Shown: positions 51,038-60,516 of the stretch, piece after piece
Position numbering within the stretch: position 1 is the first letter of the stretch
Layout: the number at the start of each line of letters is the position of its first letter
Assembly (NCBI RefSeq): GCF_000508165.1
Contig: NZ_AYOZ01000045.1
Span: 62,001-126,000 of the forward strand
Reading direction: 5' to 3'
Source: Marinomonas profundimaris
GTDB lineage: Bacteria > Pseudomonadota > Gammaproteobacteria > Pseudomonadales > Marinomonadaceae
Length of the DNA: 64,000 bases
Notes under the pieces: generated by a model
Told to the model about the DNA's origin: nothing
Databases searched by the model: none
What the model saw: the letters and a program-made list of their open reading frames with translations, nothing else
Translations under genes and position numbers: made by a program

Positions 51038-51289
51038 TTATTTTTTCAATTGGGATTCTTTTTTGTCCAGCCACGCCTTAAACACGCGTCCTGCCTCTAA
51101 CACTATCAATCCAAAAATAATGCCCGCAACCCAATCTAACCCTAATAAAAAGCCCAGCACCGCAACCATTCCATAGCCATACATAAGATTCGTACGAGTC
51201 GTCGGCTTCGCTTGTCTTGCAAACCAAGTGATCCCTAAAAGCAGCAAGCCAAACCAAACATAATATTCCACCAAAATTGGATATAGCAT
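51038..51289 (-). CDS. Small inner-membrane protein of unknown function
   Basis: 83 residues with three hydrophobic segments (about 4-22, 36-52, 52-70) and a lysine-rich tail. The ATG has TAGGGGAT upstream, a good ribosome binding site. I recognise no family. It lies tail to tail with purD and head to head with the 7TM receptor gene, 58 bases apart, so the two promoters face away from each other in that short gap. Confidence 0.65.
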   Translation of the reverse strand: MLYPILVEYYVWFGLLLLGITWFARQAKPTTRTNLMYGYGMVAVLGFLLGLDWVAGIIFGLIVLEAGRVFKAWLDKKESQLKK

Positions 51290-51347
51290 TCGATCCCCTA
51301 TCTAGTTAATAATGATAGCCTTTATAAAATAAGCTTGGGCTAGTGTT

Positions 51348-53645
51348 TTGTTTTATCGATTAATTTTACTATTTTTACTCAGCATCTCCAATACAGTATG
51401 GAGCGCAAGCACCATTGCTATCATTGATGACAGCAATAATGCATTCAATATTGGTGAGAGTGGCTCCTATTTTATCGATGTGGATCAAACGCTTTCATTT
51501 GATAATATAGCGTCTGACAAGTACGCAAAGCGCTTTCGCCCACTGAATCGAGATTACCTGCAATTTGGCATGGTAAAAGGCAATGTTTGGATTCGTACCG
51601 ATGTTGCCATACGAACCACCAGAAAAACACCCATTTTGCTGGAAATTCATTATCCTCGCCTGCAATATCTAGACATTTATTTGCCCAATTTGTATGAAAA
51701 TCAAGTTCAAGCCGAACTGGGTGGTGCCCGCCCTTATAGCAATAGAAAAATCCAAACACCAAACTATGTCTTTTCCATTCCAACAAACACGCCTCCCGTG
51801 TTTACGCTGTATTTAAGACTGTCATCCCATTTGCCGATCAATGCCGAAATCGAACTCAAAACACTCTCTAAAATGAGCATTGATGCGCAGAAAGACCTGA
51901 CGTTTACGGGTATTTTGATTGGAATTTTACTGACGCTGTTTGTTTGCAATGTGTTCTTTTTTATAAAAACATCACACCCAATGTATTTAATATACGGCGC
52001 CCTGTTAATTGGTATCGCAATTTTACACCTCACCCTTCATGACCAAGTGTCGCAACTGTTCCCCAATCAAACCAACATTCAAGAACGCATATACAACCTA
52101 GCGGCTCTATCCTGTTTATGTGCGATTGTGTTCTTTTCTAGACTTTATTTAGACACCAAAGAACATATGCCCAGAATGGACAAGGTGCTTATTGCCATTG
52201 GCACTATCGATGCGCTACTGGCCATTGTTTTTGTCATTGCCCCGGAGCAAGTAAACATTCTCGCCCTATCTTTTATGGTCGTTTTCACTCTTATTTTATT
52301 AACCGTGCATGCCATCATCGCCTTCATTAACAGCGTCCCTTTTTCCGGATATTATTTGGTCGCACGGCTCACCCTGTTCTGCGGTCACTTCGCCTGGCTC
52401 ATGTCAATCTACGGCATTATACCCAGCGCTACCTTATTTGAATGGGGACTAACGGTCACCATTATTATTGAAGCCATGATTCATTTCACCGGCATGATGG
52501 CGCAAACAACCCCGCTATTACAGAGACGATCAGAGAAATCCAAGCTACCTCAAAATGATATGACCGACCTTTTATCCGATCTGTCCAGTCGATTGCGTCG
52601 TCAAATTAACATCATTGGCGGTGGGCTCTCTCATTTAGAGCAAGCCGCCACCTCGAATGACACAAAGCTTTTCATTACGAGCAGCATGACGGCAAACAAC
52701 AACCTAAAAAATCTAATTGAACGCATTGAGCTATTAAACGATATAAAAGAAAACTCGCTAACGGAGCAAGCCCATCCCCTGACGTTAGATCAGCTAATAG
52801 ACACCGCTTACAGTAATGCCCAACGCCTAGATCAAGACAACACCCTGATCGAGCTAAACACCTACAAAACCCATCAAGTGGAAATTTTACAAAATGCCGC
52901 CATTTTGCAGCATCTTATTGAAAGCCTTGCTCAAGAGTTCAAACATTTCACGGATCAGCCCCTTACACTTAACATTACGCGTCATGACACAAACCGAGAT
53001 GGCATCACGATCTTAGAGCTCACTTGCTACCCGCTTCCTACACGAATTCATGAGAACAACGCCAATTTTGACCTTGGCATGCATTACATCACACACCTCA
53101 TACAATATTTGAAAGGGGAATGGCACCTCTCCGAAAATGGTCACACTCGCAGCATGAACATCCAATTGCCCATTCGAGTACACATTCGTCCACTCAATAA
53201 CGACCTTATTCCGCCAAACCCTCTTGATATCATTCTCTTCGGACAAGAAGACAACGACCTTCAAAAAGCCCTCTCAGTTCTTCAGGCTCGAGCCAATAAA
53301 ATAGAGCATTTCACGACACTAGAAAGCCTATTGGATTATTTAGATCTGCCTGAAAAGCGCAAAACGGGCTCTATTATCTTAGTGTTTGATAACGGCGGCC
53401 ATATTCCACACATTACCCAGCAACGGCTTTTGCCTTTAATGCGCAATGAAGACCAGTGCTTACTGATTAGCAACAATGTTAAAATGTCGCTCGATTATGC
53501 GAAAAAACTGGGGTTTGATGAGTTGCTCGCCTGTTCTGAACTCGATAGCCAACTGGAGCACATGATGTCTCGTCTCATACAAAAGGGAGACAGGCTAAAG
53601 AACGCATCTTTGTCACGGATCAATCCTTTGCGTAAAACGCCTTGA
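51348..53645 (+). CDS. 7TMR-DISM receptor with degenerate kinase and receiver regions
   Basis: 765 residues. Signal peptide (about 1-20), periplasmic 7TMR-DISM extracellular domain (about 25-175, with LQFGMVKGNVWIRTDV), seven membrane helices (about 183-385), then cytoplasm. About 400-610 aligns in pattern with a histidine kinase, but the H-box has Ser413-Ser414 where SHE should be (DLSSRLRRQ), the N-box Asn is lost (ESLAQEFKHF) and the G-box is reduced to FDLGMHYI. About 622-750 looks like a receiver: the Asp in IILVFDNGG (681) remains, but the acidic pair is lost (IILFGQED). Probably a non-catalytic signalling receptor. The TTG start has a weak ribosome binding site. Confidence 0.7.
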   Translation: MFYRLILLFLLSISNTVWSASTIAIIDDSNNAFNIGESGSYFIDVDQTLSFDNIASDKYAKRFRPLNRDYLQFGMVKGNVWIRTDVAIRTTRKTPILLEIHYPRLQYLDIYLPNLYENQVQAELGGARPYSNRKIQTPNYVFSIPTNTPPVFTLYLRLSSHLPINAEIELKTLSKMSIDAQKDLTFTGILIGILLTLFVCNVFFFIKTSHPMYLIYGALLIGIAILHLTLHDQVSQLFPNQTNIQERIYNLAALSCLCAIVFFSRLYLDTKEHMPRMDKVLIAIGTIDALLAIVFVIAPEQVNILALSFMVVFTLILLTVHAIIAFINSVPFSGYYLVARLTLFCGHFAWLMSIYGIIPSATLFEWGLTVTIIIEAMIHFTGMMAQTTPLLQRRSEKSKLPQNDMTDLLSDLSSRLRRQINIIGGGLSHLEQAATSNDTKLFITSSMTANNNLKNLIERIELLNDIKENSLTEQAHPLTLDQLIDTAYSNAQRLDQDNTLIELNTYKTHQVEILQNAAILQHLIESLAQEFKHFTDQPLTLNITRHDTNRDGITILELTCYPLPTRIHENNANFDLGMHYITHLIQYLKGEWHLSENGHTRSMNIQLPIRVHIRPLNNDLIPPNPLDIILFGQEDNDLQKALSVLQARANKIEHFTTLESLLDYLDLPEKRKTGSIILVFDNGGHIPHITQQRLLPLMRNEDQCLLISNNVKMSLDYAKKLGFDELLACSELDSQLEHMMSRLIQKGDRLKNASLSRINPLRKTP

Positions 53646-53689
53646 AGCAAAACCACTAACCTTGAATAATACAAACGAATGGAGATGAT

Positions 53690-54031
53690 ATGGACTGTTT
53701 ATTTTGCAAAATAGTGAATGGCGACATTCCGGCAACCGTCCTATACGAAGACGACGATGTGATTGCCTTCGAAGACATTATGCCGCAGGCACCAACGCAT
53801 TTTCTTGTTATCCCTAAACGTCATATCAGCACACTCAATGATTTAACAGATGACGATGCCCCAATGGTTGGCAAGCTCCAAATCACCGCCGCAAAAATTG
53901 CAAAACAAAAAGGCATTAGCGACGCAGGGTATCGTGTTGCAATGAACTGCAACGAAATGGGTGGACAAACCGTCTACCACATTCACATGCATGTATTGGG
54001 CGGCCGTGCGATGACATGGCCACCGGGTTAA
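53690..54031 (+). CDS. HIT-family (HinT-like) nucleotide hydrolase
   Basis: 113 residues. DCLFCKIVNGDIPATVLYED at the start and the histidine triad VYHIHMHVLGG near the end define a HinT-like HIT protein, a purine nucleoside phosphoramidase of the cytoplasm. The GGAGATGAT site precedes the ATG. It is the first gene of a close run with coq7 and pdxH (15 and 2 bases apart), although the functions are not obviously linked. Confidence 0.93.
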   Translation: MDCLFCKIVNGDIPATVLYEDDDVIAFEDIMPQAPTHFLVIPKRHISTLNDLTDDDAPMVGKLQITAAKIAKQKGISDAGYRVAMNCNEMGGQTVYHIHMHVLGGRAMTWPPG

Positions 54032-54046
54032 TTAAGAGGAAGTAAG

Positions 54047-54679
54047 ATGATCTCTTTTCTAGATAAAGCCGTATTACAATTTGATCGTGCTTTGCAAACA
54101 CTGGTTCCGCATGCGGCGACCGCTTCTCGCCCTTCACCTGCGGATCCATTAAGTGAAGCCGAGTTAGATCAAGACGAACTCAAGCACTCGTCTGGGCTCA
54201 TGCGAATCAACCATACTGGTGAAGTCTGCGCCCAAGCACTTTATGCGGGGCAAGCCACTACGGCAAAACTGGCGGAAGTGCGCCAAGAAATGGAACACGC
54301 GGCTGACGAAGAGATAGACCACCTCGTCTGGTGCGAACAACGCCTTTACGATCTTGGCAGTAAACCCAGTATTTTAAATCCGCTATTTTATGGCGCTTCT
54401 TTTGTCATTGGCGCAGGCGCAGGACTCATCAGCGATAAACTAAGCTTAGGTTTTGTTGCGGCGACGGAAGATCAAGTCTGTGTTCATCTAAAAAAACACA
54501 TGGCGACATTGCCATCACAGGATGAAAAAAGCAGAGCTGTATTAACACAAATGCACATAGATGAAGCAAAACACAAAGCCATGGCATTAGACGCTGGTGG
54601 TTACGCGTTTCCAAAACCCATTATGGCCATCATGACTCAAGTATCCAAAGTCATGACCACAACCACTTACCGAGTTTAA
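54047..54679 (+). CDS. coq7: 2-polyprenyl-3-methyl-6-methoxy-1,4-benzoquinone monooxygenase (Coq7)
   Basis: 210 residues. A di-iron hydroxylase of ubiquinone synthesis (Coq7 type, which replaces UbiF in many gammaproteobacteria). Iron ligands are visible: Glu in [13 protein letters not shown], ExxH in [12 protein letters not shown], and a second Glu and ExxH in the C-terminal half ([10 protein letters not shown]). Membrane-associated, with a hydrophobic helix around [16 protein letters not shown]. It lies between the HIT gene and pdxH. Confidence 0.95.
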   Translation: MISFLDKAVLQFDRALQTLVPHAATASRPSPADPLSEAELDQDELKHSSGLMRINHTGEVCAQALYAGQATTAKLAEVRQEMEHAADEEIDHLVWCEQRLYDLGSKPSILNPLFYGASFVIGAGAGLISDKLSLGFVAATEDQVCVHLKKHMATLPSQDEKSRAVLTQMHIDEAKHKAMALDAGGYAFPKPIMAIMTQVSKVMTTTTYRV

Positions 54680-54681
54680 TC

Positions 54682-55323
54682 ATGAACAGAGACCTTCATT
54701 CTATTCGTCGTGACTACCAATTCGACGACCTTTTGGAAGAGCAATCCGGACACGACCCTCTTGCTCTGTTTGATGCTTGGCTTGAAAAAGCGATAGATAG
54801 CTGCCCAGACGACCCGACCGCCATGGTACTCAGCACAGTGGATTCAGACGGCTGGCCTCACTCTCGCGTGGTGTTACTAAAACAACGTAACGAATCCGGC
54901 TTTTCATTTTTTACCAATTATGACAGCGAAAAAGCGCAGCAGCTGGCAAACAACAACAAAGCCAGCATGACCTTTTTCTGGCCCGCCCTTTCTCGCCAGA
55001 TTCGCGTTGAAGGCACGATTGAAAAAGTCTCTCGGGATATTTCTGAAACCTACTTTGCCAGTCGACCTCGCGGTAGCCAACTCGCGGCTCGAACCTCGAA
55101 ACAAAGCACGGTCATTGAAAGCCGAGAAGCCTTACAGCAAGCCTTCAATAAAGAAGAACAAGCGTTCAATGACCAAGACGTACCTTGTCCGGAAAACTGG
55201 GGCGGTTATGTTCTGAAACCCACATTCATTGAGTTTTGGCAAGGACGACCGAGTCGCCTCCATGATCGGATCTGCTTTACCGCAAACGAAAAAAATTGGC
55301 TGAGAACTCGTAAAGCGCCGTAA
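54682..55323 (+). CDS. pdxH: Pyridoxamine 5'-phosphate oxidase
   Basis: 213 residues, usual length. FMN enzyme that oxidises pyridoxine or pyridoxamine 5'-phosphate to pyridoxal 5'-phosphate. Motifs: AMVLSTVDSDGWPHSRVVLL, GFSFFTNYDSEKAQQL, FFWPALSRQIRVEGTIEKVS and the C-terminal FWQGRPSRLHDR. The start is 2 bases after the coq7 stop. pdxH faces the AlkB-like gene tail to tail. Confidence 0.97.
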   Translation: MNRDLHSIRRDYQFDDLLEEQSGHDPLALFDAWLEKAIDSCPDDPTAMVLSTVDSDGWPHSRVVLLKQRNESGFSFFTNYDSEKAQQLANNNKASMTFFWPALSRQIRVEGTIEKVSRDISETYFASRPRGSQLAARTSKQSTVIESREALQQAFNKEEQAFNDQDVPCPENWGGYVLKPTFIEFWQGRPSRLHDRICFTANEKNWLRTRKAP

Positions 55324-55366
55324 CCGCGCCATCGTTACGCTTTAGTGGACATCGTTTATTTGGCGA

Positions 55367-55924
55367 TCAAAGCAGGAGACGAAAGGTCAAACTCATTCTC
55401 TCCTCTTTGATTCTCTTCCTGATTGGCAAAGAATGCTGCCACAACACCTGAGTCGAAGCCGACATAGTCAACCAACTTCCATTTTCTAACATCTGGCTGT
55501 GTTTAATTTTATGATTAACCTTTGAACGAAACAGAAAGGGTCGTGCTACTCCCAGACTCAACATCGCCACTACTGGCGCTGGCCCCAATGTTTTTTCATC
55601 GTCCGAGTGCCACCCCATATAATCTTCACCATTTTGATACCAGTTCAACAGCACCGCGTTAAAAGCTTGTCCAGCTTGTGCTTCCGCCTCCGCTTTAACT
55701 GACAACAACCATTCAGGCCAACCTGCGCCAATATGGTCTTTACCAGAATAGCGATAATGCAAACCGTGGTCTGCGACGAACGCCACCAACCTTGGCACGA
55801 GCACATCTCGCCCAAACATCGATAGACTTTCTCTTTCCCACAACAAACCGTCCTTCAGACGAGGTAAAAGCGCCTGCGAACTTGAGCTAGAAAATGAGTA
55901 TCGGTATGATGGCCGAGCTTCCAT
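55367..55924 (-). CDS. AlkB-like 2-oxoglutarate/Fe(II) dioxygenase
   Basis: 185 residues from the ATG at 55924; an in-frame start at 55978 would overlap the divergent gene. Iron ligands HxD in MGWHSDDEKTLG and a late His in VLWQHSLPIRKR, with the 2-oxoglutarate Arg in MSLTFR, match AlkB-like (ALKBH2/3-type) enzymes that remove methyl groups from 1-methyladenine and 3-methylcytosine. NWYQNGEDYMG and LSLGVARPFLFR are family signs. No ribosome binding site is obvious. No Ada box was seen. Confidence 0.85.
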   Translation of the reverse strand: MEARPSYRYSFSSSSSQALLPRLKDGLLWERESLSMFGRDVLVPRLVAFVADHGLHYRYSGKDHIGAGWPEWLLSVKAEAEAQAGQAFNAVLLNWYQNGEDYMGWHSDDEKTLGPAPVVAMLSLGVARPFLFRSKVNHKIKHSQMLENGSWLTMSASTQVLWQHSLPIRKRIKEERMSLTFRLLL

Positions 55925-55947
55925 TAAACTATTCACTTTGGATTTCC

Positions 55948-56673
55948 ATGCAAACCTCTCCAGTATATGAGCCCGCAAAACGCAGTGCGTTTTTAGACAT
56001 TTACCGCGGCTCTGCCGTACTGTTAATGATGATTTTTCATTTTTGCTGGGACTTGCTCAATTTTGGTTTTATGGAGTTCTCTATTTACGACCCTTTTTGG
56101 GTACACTTTAGAAGCCTTATCCTGACGCTATTTCTTTCCGCAATTGGCTGGTCGACATTCATCGTATTAAAGAAAGACAAGTCAGCTTCTTTTTGGAAGC
56201 GAGATATCAAGCTCTTCCTTTCTGCCGCGGCGATTTCCCTAGCGACCTATCTTGCTGTGCCAAACCAATGGATCTATTTTGGTATTCTGCATTTTATCTT
56301 TATCGCGTCTCTCGCTATTAGACCAATTGCTCGCTGGCCAATACATTGCGCTATCTTTGGTGCCGCGATTATCATTATTTACCATTCAACAGACTGGTTG
56401 CTTTTCCCTAACGCCTTCTCAACCATAACCCATTACATTGCACTGCCACAAAGGACGCTTGATATCGTTTTCCCATTCCCTTGGGTTGGTGTCGTGTTGA
56501 TAGGACCACTGCTAGGCTATTTAAACTGGCACAAAATCCCTACACCACAACATACTGTATTGACGGTATTCGCTTTTATGGGTCGTTATGCGTTACCAAT
56601 TTATCTTACCCATCAGCTTGTTCTGTTTGCACTCGTTGCTACGTTCAAAATGGTGCTCACCTTCATTTCTTGA
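55948..56673 (+). CDS. DUF1624 membrane protein (heparan-alpha-glucosaminide N-acetyltransferase-like)
   Basis: 241 residues from the ATG at 55948 (GGAT six bases upstream), about seven membrane helices. RSAFLDIYRGSAVLLMMIFHF, with its conserved Asp, Arg and His, and the final YLTHQLVLF match the DUF1624/HGSNAT_cat family of predicted inner-membrane acyltransferases; the family's short bacterial members have no known substrate. Divergent from the AlkB-like gene, with 23 bases between the start codons. Confidence 0.82.
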   Translation: MQTSPVYEPAKRSAFLDIYRGSAVLLMMIFHFCWDLLNFGFMEFSIYDPFWVHFRSLILTLFLSAIGWSTFIVLKKDKSASFWKRDIKLFLSAAAISLATYLAVPNQWIYFGILHFIFIASLAIRPIARWPIHCAIFGAAIIIIYHSTDWLLFPNAFSTITHYIALPQRTLDIVFPFPWVGVVLIGPLLGYLNWHKIPTPQHTVLTVFAFMGRYALPIYLTHQLVLFALVATFKMVLTFIS

Positions 56674-56885
56674 TCAGTTTTCGTGCGCTCGATAAGGTTA
56701 GTTTTTTTCATGCAAAAATAGAAAAAAATAGCCTTTCTGGCCTTGCCAATTGCTAACTTTACGCTTCTTGAGGCAAGTAAAGTAAGTGACCACTTAGGCA
56801 TTCTTTATTTCTCATTTTCGAGTTTTTTTCAAGCCTTGATTTTACATTGAATGAGCACTATTGTTCGTTACAGATTATCAATGAA

Positions 56886-56901
56886 GCACTACATATAGTG
56901 T
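56886..56901. promoter_or_regulatory. NrdR-like box 1
   Basis: GCACTACATATAGTGT matches the NrdR consensus ACACTATATATAGTGT at 14 of 16 positions. Together with box 2, centres 32 bases apart (three helical turns), it forms the usual NrdR operator pair of ribonucleotide reductase operons. Confidence 0.75.
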
Positions 56902-56917
56902 GTTGGTCGAAAAGAAC

Positions 56918-56933
56918 ACACTATATAGAGTAC
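56918..56933. promoter_or_regulatory. NrdR-like box 2
   Basis: ACACTATATAGAGTAC matches the same consensus at 13 of 16 positions, 40 bases before the nrdA start. NrdR would repress nrdA when dATP is high. Confidence 0.75.
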
Positions 56934-56972
56934 ATCACCTCTTTTTATAATGCACTAATGGGAAGTTAAGGC

Positions 56973-59237
56973 ATGAGCACTCTCACAGTTACTAAGCGTA
57001 ACGGGACCACCGAAAACATCAATCTTGAAAAGATTCATAAAGTGATAACGTGGGCCGCTGAAGGATTAGACAACGTATCTGTTTCCCAAGTGGAATTAAA
57101 AGCACAAATACAGTTTTTTGAGGGTATTCGCACAACCGATATCCACGAAACTCTCATCAAGTCTGCTGCTGATTTGATTTCAGAAAACACACCAGACTAC
57201 CAATACCTAGCTGCACGCCTAGCCATCTTCCATTTGCGTAAAAAAGCCTTTGGTGACTTTGAGCCACCACATCTTTATGCGCACGTCAAAAACCTCGTGC
57301 AGCAACAGCGTTATGACTCCCATTTATTAGAAGATTACACTGAAGAAGACTTCAACGAGCTGAATGCATTCATGGATCACTCTCGTGACATGGACTTTTC
57401 TTATGCGGCTGTAAAACAACTTGAAGGCAAATATTTAGTTCAAAACCGCGTGACGGGCGAAATTTACGAAAGCCCTCAGTTTATCTACATCCTTGTCGCG
57501 GCTTGTTTATTCGCGAAATACGATAAGACAGAGCGATTGACTTTGATCCGCCGTTTCTATGACGCCGTGTCTAAATTCAAAATTTCGCTGCCAACACCGA
57601 TTATGTCCGGCATCCGTACACCTACTCGTCAATTTAGTAGCTGTGTGTTGATTGAATGTGGCGACTCGCTTGATTCCATCAATGCCACATCAAGCGCCAT
57701 TGTGAAATACGTGAGCCAGCGTGCCGGCATCGGCGTGAACGCGGGCGCTATTCGTGCACTAGGCAGCCCAATCCGTGGCGGCGAAGCATTCCACACAGGA
57801 TGCATACCATTCTACAAACATTTCCAAACAGCGGTTAAAAGCTGTTCTCAAGGTGGTGTTCGTGGCGGCGCGGCGACGGTTTTCTACCCAATTTGGCATT
57901 TAGAAGTCGAAAGTCTATTGGTTCTAAAAAACAACCGCGGTGTTGAAGAAAACCGTGTTCGCCACCTAGATTACGGCGTTCAATTCAACCGTTTGATGTA
58001 CCAACGCTTGATTAAAGGTGGCAACATCACCTTATTCAGTCCATCCGATGTGCCTGGTTTATACGATGCGTTCTTCGCAGACCAAGAAGAATTCGATCGC
58101 CTATACACCATGTACGAACAAGATCCTGCGATTCGCAAACAAACCATGAAGGCAAGCGAATTGTTTACCTTGTTTGCTTCAGAGCGTGCCAGTACAGGCC
58201 GTATCTATTTGCAAAACGTGGATCACTGTAATACACACAGTCCGTTTGATCCGGCCGTTGCGCCAGTCAAGCAAAGTAACTTGTGCTTAGAAATTGCGTT
58301 ACCGACTAAACCGTTAAACAGCATCGATGACCCAGAAGGCGAGATTGCACTTTGCACTTTGTCTGCCTTCAACCTAGGCGCACTTGAGAATCTCGACGAA
58401 CTAGAAGAACTAGCAGAACTGATCGTTCGCGCGCTAGACAGCTTGTTGGATTACCAAAACTACCCAATTCCAGCCGCACAACGTGCAACAGAATTGCGTC
58501 GTACATTAGGTGTTGGCGTTATCAACTACGCGTATTACCTAGCGAAAAATGGCGTTAAATATTCCGATGGTTCTGCCAACGAATTAACGCACAAAACCTT
58601 TGAAGCCATTCAGTACTTTCTATTAAAAGCATCGAACAAGCTGTCAAAAGAGTTTGGTCCTTGCTTGGCCTTCAATGAAACAACGTATTCAAAAGGCATT
58701 TTGCCAATCGATAGCTACAAAAAAGAAATCGATGCCATTTGTTCTCCAGAATTGTTCTATGATTGGGAAACCTTACGCAGTGATATCGTAGAGCACGGCT
58801 TGCGTAACTCAACGCTGACCGCATTAATGCCATCTGAAACATCCTCTCAGATCAGTAATGCCACCAACGGCATTGAGCCACCACGTGGTTTTGTTTCTGT
58901 GAAAGCCAGTAAAGACGGTATTCTTAAGCAAGTTGTTCCTGAGTTTGAACGTCTAAAAGACAACTATGAATTGTTGTGGACCATTCCATCTAACGATGGC
59001 TATCTGCAATTAGTTGGTATCATGCAGAAGTTTGTTGACCAAGCCATTTCGGCAAATACAAACTACGATCCACAAAAATTTGAGTCTCAAAAAGTACCGA
59101 TGAAGGTCATTCTGAAAGACTTGTTGACCGCATACAAATTGGGCGTGAAGACACTCTACTACCACAACACCCGTGATGGTGCTGACGACAAACAGGAAGA
59201 CATGGACGATTGCGCTGGCGGCGCTTGTAAAATCTAA
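56973..59237 (+). CDS. nrdA: Class Ia ribonucleotide reductase, large subunit
   Basis: 754 residues. Reduces ribonucleoside diphosphates to deoxy forms in the cytoplasm, with NrdB. An N-terminal ATP cone (about 3-90: TVTKRNGTTENINLEKIHKV) binds ATP/dATP for overall control. Active-site cysteines are in FSSCVLIECGD and SNLCLEIAL; the C-terminal redox pair is in DDCAGGACKI. GIGVNAGAIR and the GGVRGGAATVFYPIWHLE stretch are typical. A pair of NrdR boxes upstream suggests NrdR control. nrdB follows 145 bases later, after a hairpin. Confidence 0.98.
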   Translation: MSTLTVTKRNGTTENINLEKIHKVITWAAEGLDNVSVSQVELKAQIQFFEGIRTTDIHETLIKSAADLISENTPDYQYLAARLAIFHLRKKAFGDFEPPHLYAHVKNLVQQQRYDSHLLEDYTEEDFNELNAFMDHSRDMDFSYAAVKQLEGKYLVQNRVTGEIYESPQFIYILVAACLFAKYDKTERLTLIRRFYDAVSKFKISLPTPIMSGIRTPTRQFSSCVLIECGDSLDSINATSSAIVKYVSQRAGIGVNAGAIRALGSPIRGGEAFHTGCIPFYKHFQTAVKSCSQGGVRGGAATVFYPIWHLEVESLLVLKNNRGVEENRVRHLDYGVQFNRLMYQRLIKGGNITLFSPSDVPGLYDAFFADQEEFDRLYTMYEQDPAIRKQTMKASELFTLFASERASTGRIYLQNVDHCNTHSPFDPAVAPVKQSNLCLEIALPTKPLNSIDDPEGEIALCTLSAFNLGALENLDELEELAELIVRALDSLLDYQNYPIPAAQRATELRRTLGVGVINYAYYLAKNGVKYSDGSANELTHKTFEAIQYFLLKASNKLSKEFGPCLAFNETTYSKGILPIDSYKKEIDAICSPELFYDWETLRSDIVEHGLRNSTLTALMPSETSSQISNATNGIEPPRGFVSVKASKDGILKQVVPEFERLKDNYELLWTIPSNDGYLQLVGIMQKFVDQAISANTNYDPQKFESQKVPMKVILKDLLTAYKLGVKTLYYHNTRDGADDKQEDMDDCAGGACKI

Positions 59238-59256
59238 GCCAGTAATTGTCTGATAC

Positions 59257-59286
59257 AGCAAAGCCTCATCCCAATGAGGCTTTGCT
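59257..59286 (+). terminator. Hairpin between nrdA and nrdB
   Basis: AGCAAAGCCTCAT and ATGAGGCTTTGCT form a perfect 13-bp stem with loop CCCA, 19 bases after the nrdA stop. No T-run follows, so it may be a partial terminator or mRNA-stabilising element that sets the NrdA:NrdB ratio. Confidence 0.6.
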
Positions 59287-59382
59287 ACGTTTACCGCGTA
59301 AATACAACTATCAACATCTATTAATAACTAAGACATCTTCACAACCGAACATGTCTTACGCTTTTGAGGAATACCCTGAGAC

Positions 59383-60516
59383 ATGAGTTACTCGACTTTC
59401 AACCGTAAGCACTTCGATAGTACAAAAGAACCTATGTTCTTTGGTGAAAATGTCAACGTTGCTCGCTATGATCAGCAAAAGCACCCTATTTTTGAAAAGC
59501 TAATAGAGAAACAGTTGTCTTTCTTTTGGCGTCCAGAAGAAGTGGATCTTTCGACAGACCGCAAAGATTTTCAAAGACTAGAAGAACACGAACAACATAT
59601 ATTTTTAAGCAATTTAAAATACCAAACACTTTTAGACAGTGTGCAAGGTCGATCACCAAATGTTGCCTTATTACCCATCGTTTCTTTGCCAGAATTAGAA
59701 ACCTGGATCGAAACCTGGTCGTTCAGTGAAACCATTCATAGTCGCTCTTATACTCACATTATTCGTAATATCGTCAACGATCCGACCAAAATTTTTGACG
59801 ACATTGTAACCAATGAAGAAATCACCAAACGAGCAGACAGTGTTTCAAAATACTATGACCGTCTCATTGAAATGGTGAGTATTTACAACACTATGGGCAT
59901 GGGCACATTTAATATCCCAGGAAAAGGCGATATTGAAATCTCTATGCCTAAACTGAAGAAGGCACTTTACCTAACCGTTGCCTCAGTGAATGTGTTGGAA
60001 GCCGTGCGTTTTTATGTGAGCTTTGCTTGCAGCTTTGGTTTTGCTGAACGAACACTAATGGAAGGCAATGCGAAAATCATCAAGTTAATCGCGCGTGATG
60101 AAGCCCTTCACCTCACTGGCACACAGCATATGCTTAACCTAATGGCATCCGGTAAAGATGACCCAGAAATGGCCATTATTGCTGAAGAGTGCAAAGAGGA
60201 AATGCGTAATATCTTTGTAGAAGCCGCCGAGCAAGAAAAAGATTGGGCAACGTATCTTTTCAAAGATGGCTCCATGATCGGTCTAAACGCTCAAATCTTA
60301 GGTCAATATGTTGAATACATTACAAACGTACGCATGCAAGCCGTTGGTCTTGAAACGTACTTCCCAACCAAGCACAACCCAATTCCTTGGATCAATGCTT
60401 GGCTAGTAAGCGATAACGTACAAGTTGCACCACAAGAAGCCGAAATAAGCTCTTACTTGGTTGGACAAACGGACAATAGTTTAGATGACTCAGACTTCGA
60501 TGACTTCGATCTCTAA
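59383..60516 (+). CDS. nrdB: Class Ia ribonucleotide reductase, small subunit
   Basis: 377 residues. Holds the di-iron centre and tyrosyl radical that start catalysis in NrdA. Conserved segments match E. coli R2: [15 protein letters not shown], the radical Tyr in [33 protein letters not shown] with iron ligands, and [13 protein letters not shown]. The C-terminal tail, acidic and ending DDFDL, is the part that docks to NrdA. Its 3' end overlaps the ferredoxin gene by 32 bases. Confidence 0.98.
   Translation: MSYSTFNRKHFDSTKEPMFFGENVNVARYDQQKHPIFEKLIEKQLSFFWRPEEVDLSTDRKDFQRLEEHEQHIFLSNLKYQTLLDSVQGRSPNVALLPIVSLPELETWIETWSFSETIHSRSYTHIIRNIVNDPTKIFDDIVTNEEITKRADSVSKYYDRLIEMVSIYNTMGMGTFNIPGKGDIEISMPKLKKALYLTVASVNVLEAVRFYVSFACSFGFAERTLMEGNAKIIKLIARDEALHLTGTQHMLNLMASGKDDPEMAIIAEECKEEMRNIFVEAAEQEKDWATYLFKDGSMIGLNAQILGQYVEYITNVRMQAVGLETYFPTKHNPIPWINAWLVSDNVQVAPQEAEISSYLVGQTDNSLDDSDFDDFDL

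Larger units (their letters stand above)
56674..56972. other. Upstream region of nrdA
   Basis: No gene in these 299 bases. The last 90 hold a pair of NrdR-like boxes; the rest is AT-rich with T-runs and no recognised feature. Confidence 0.5.
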
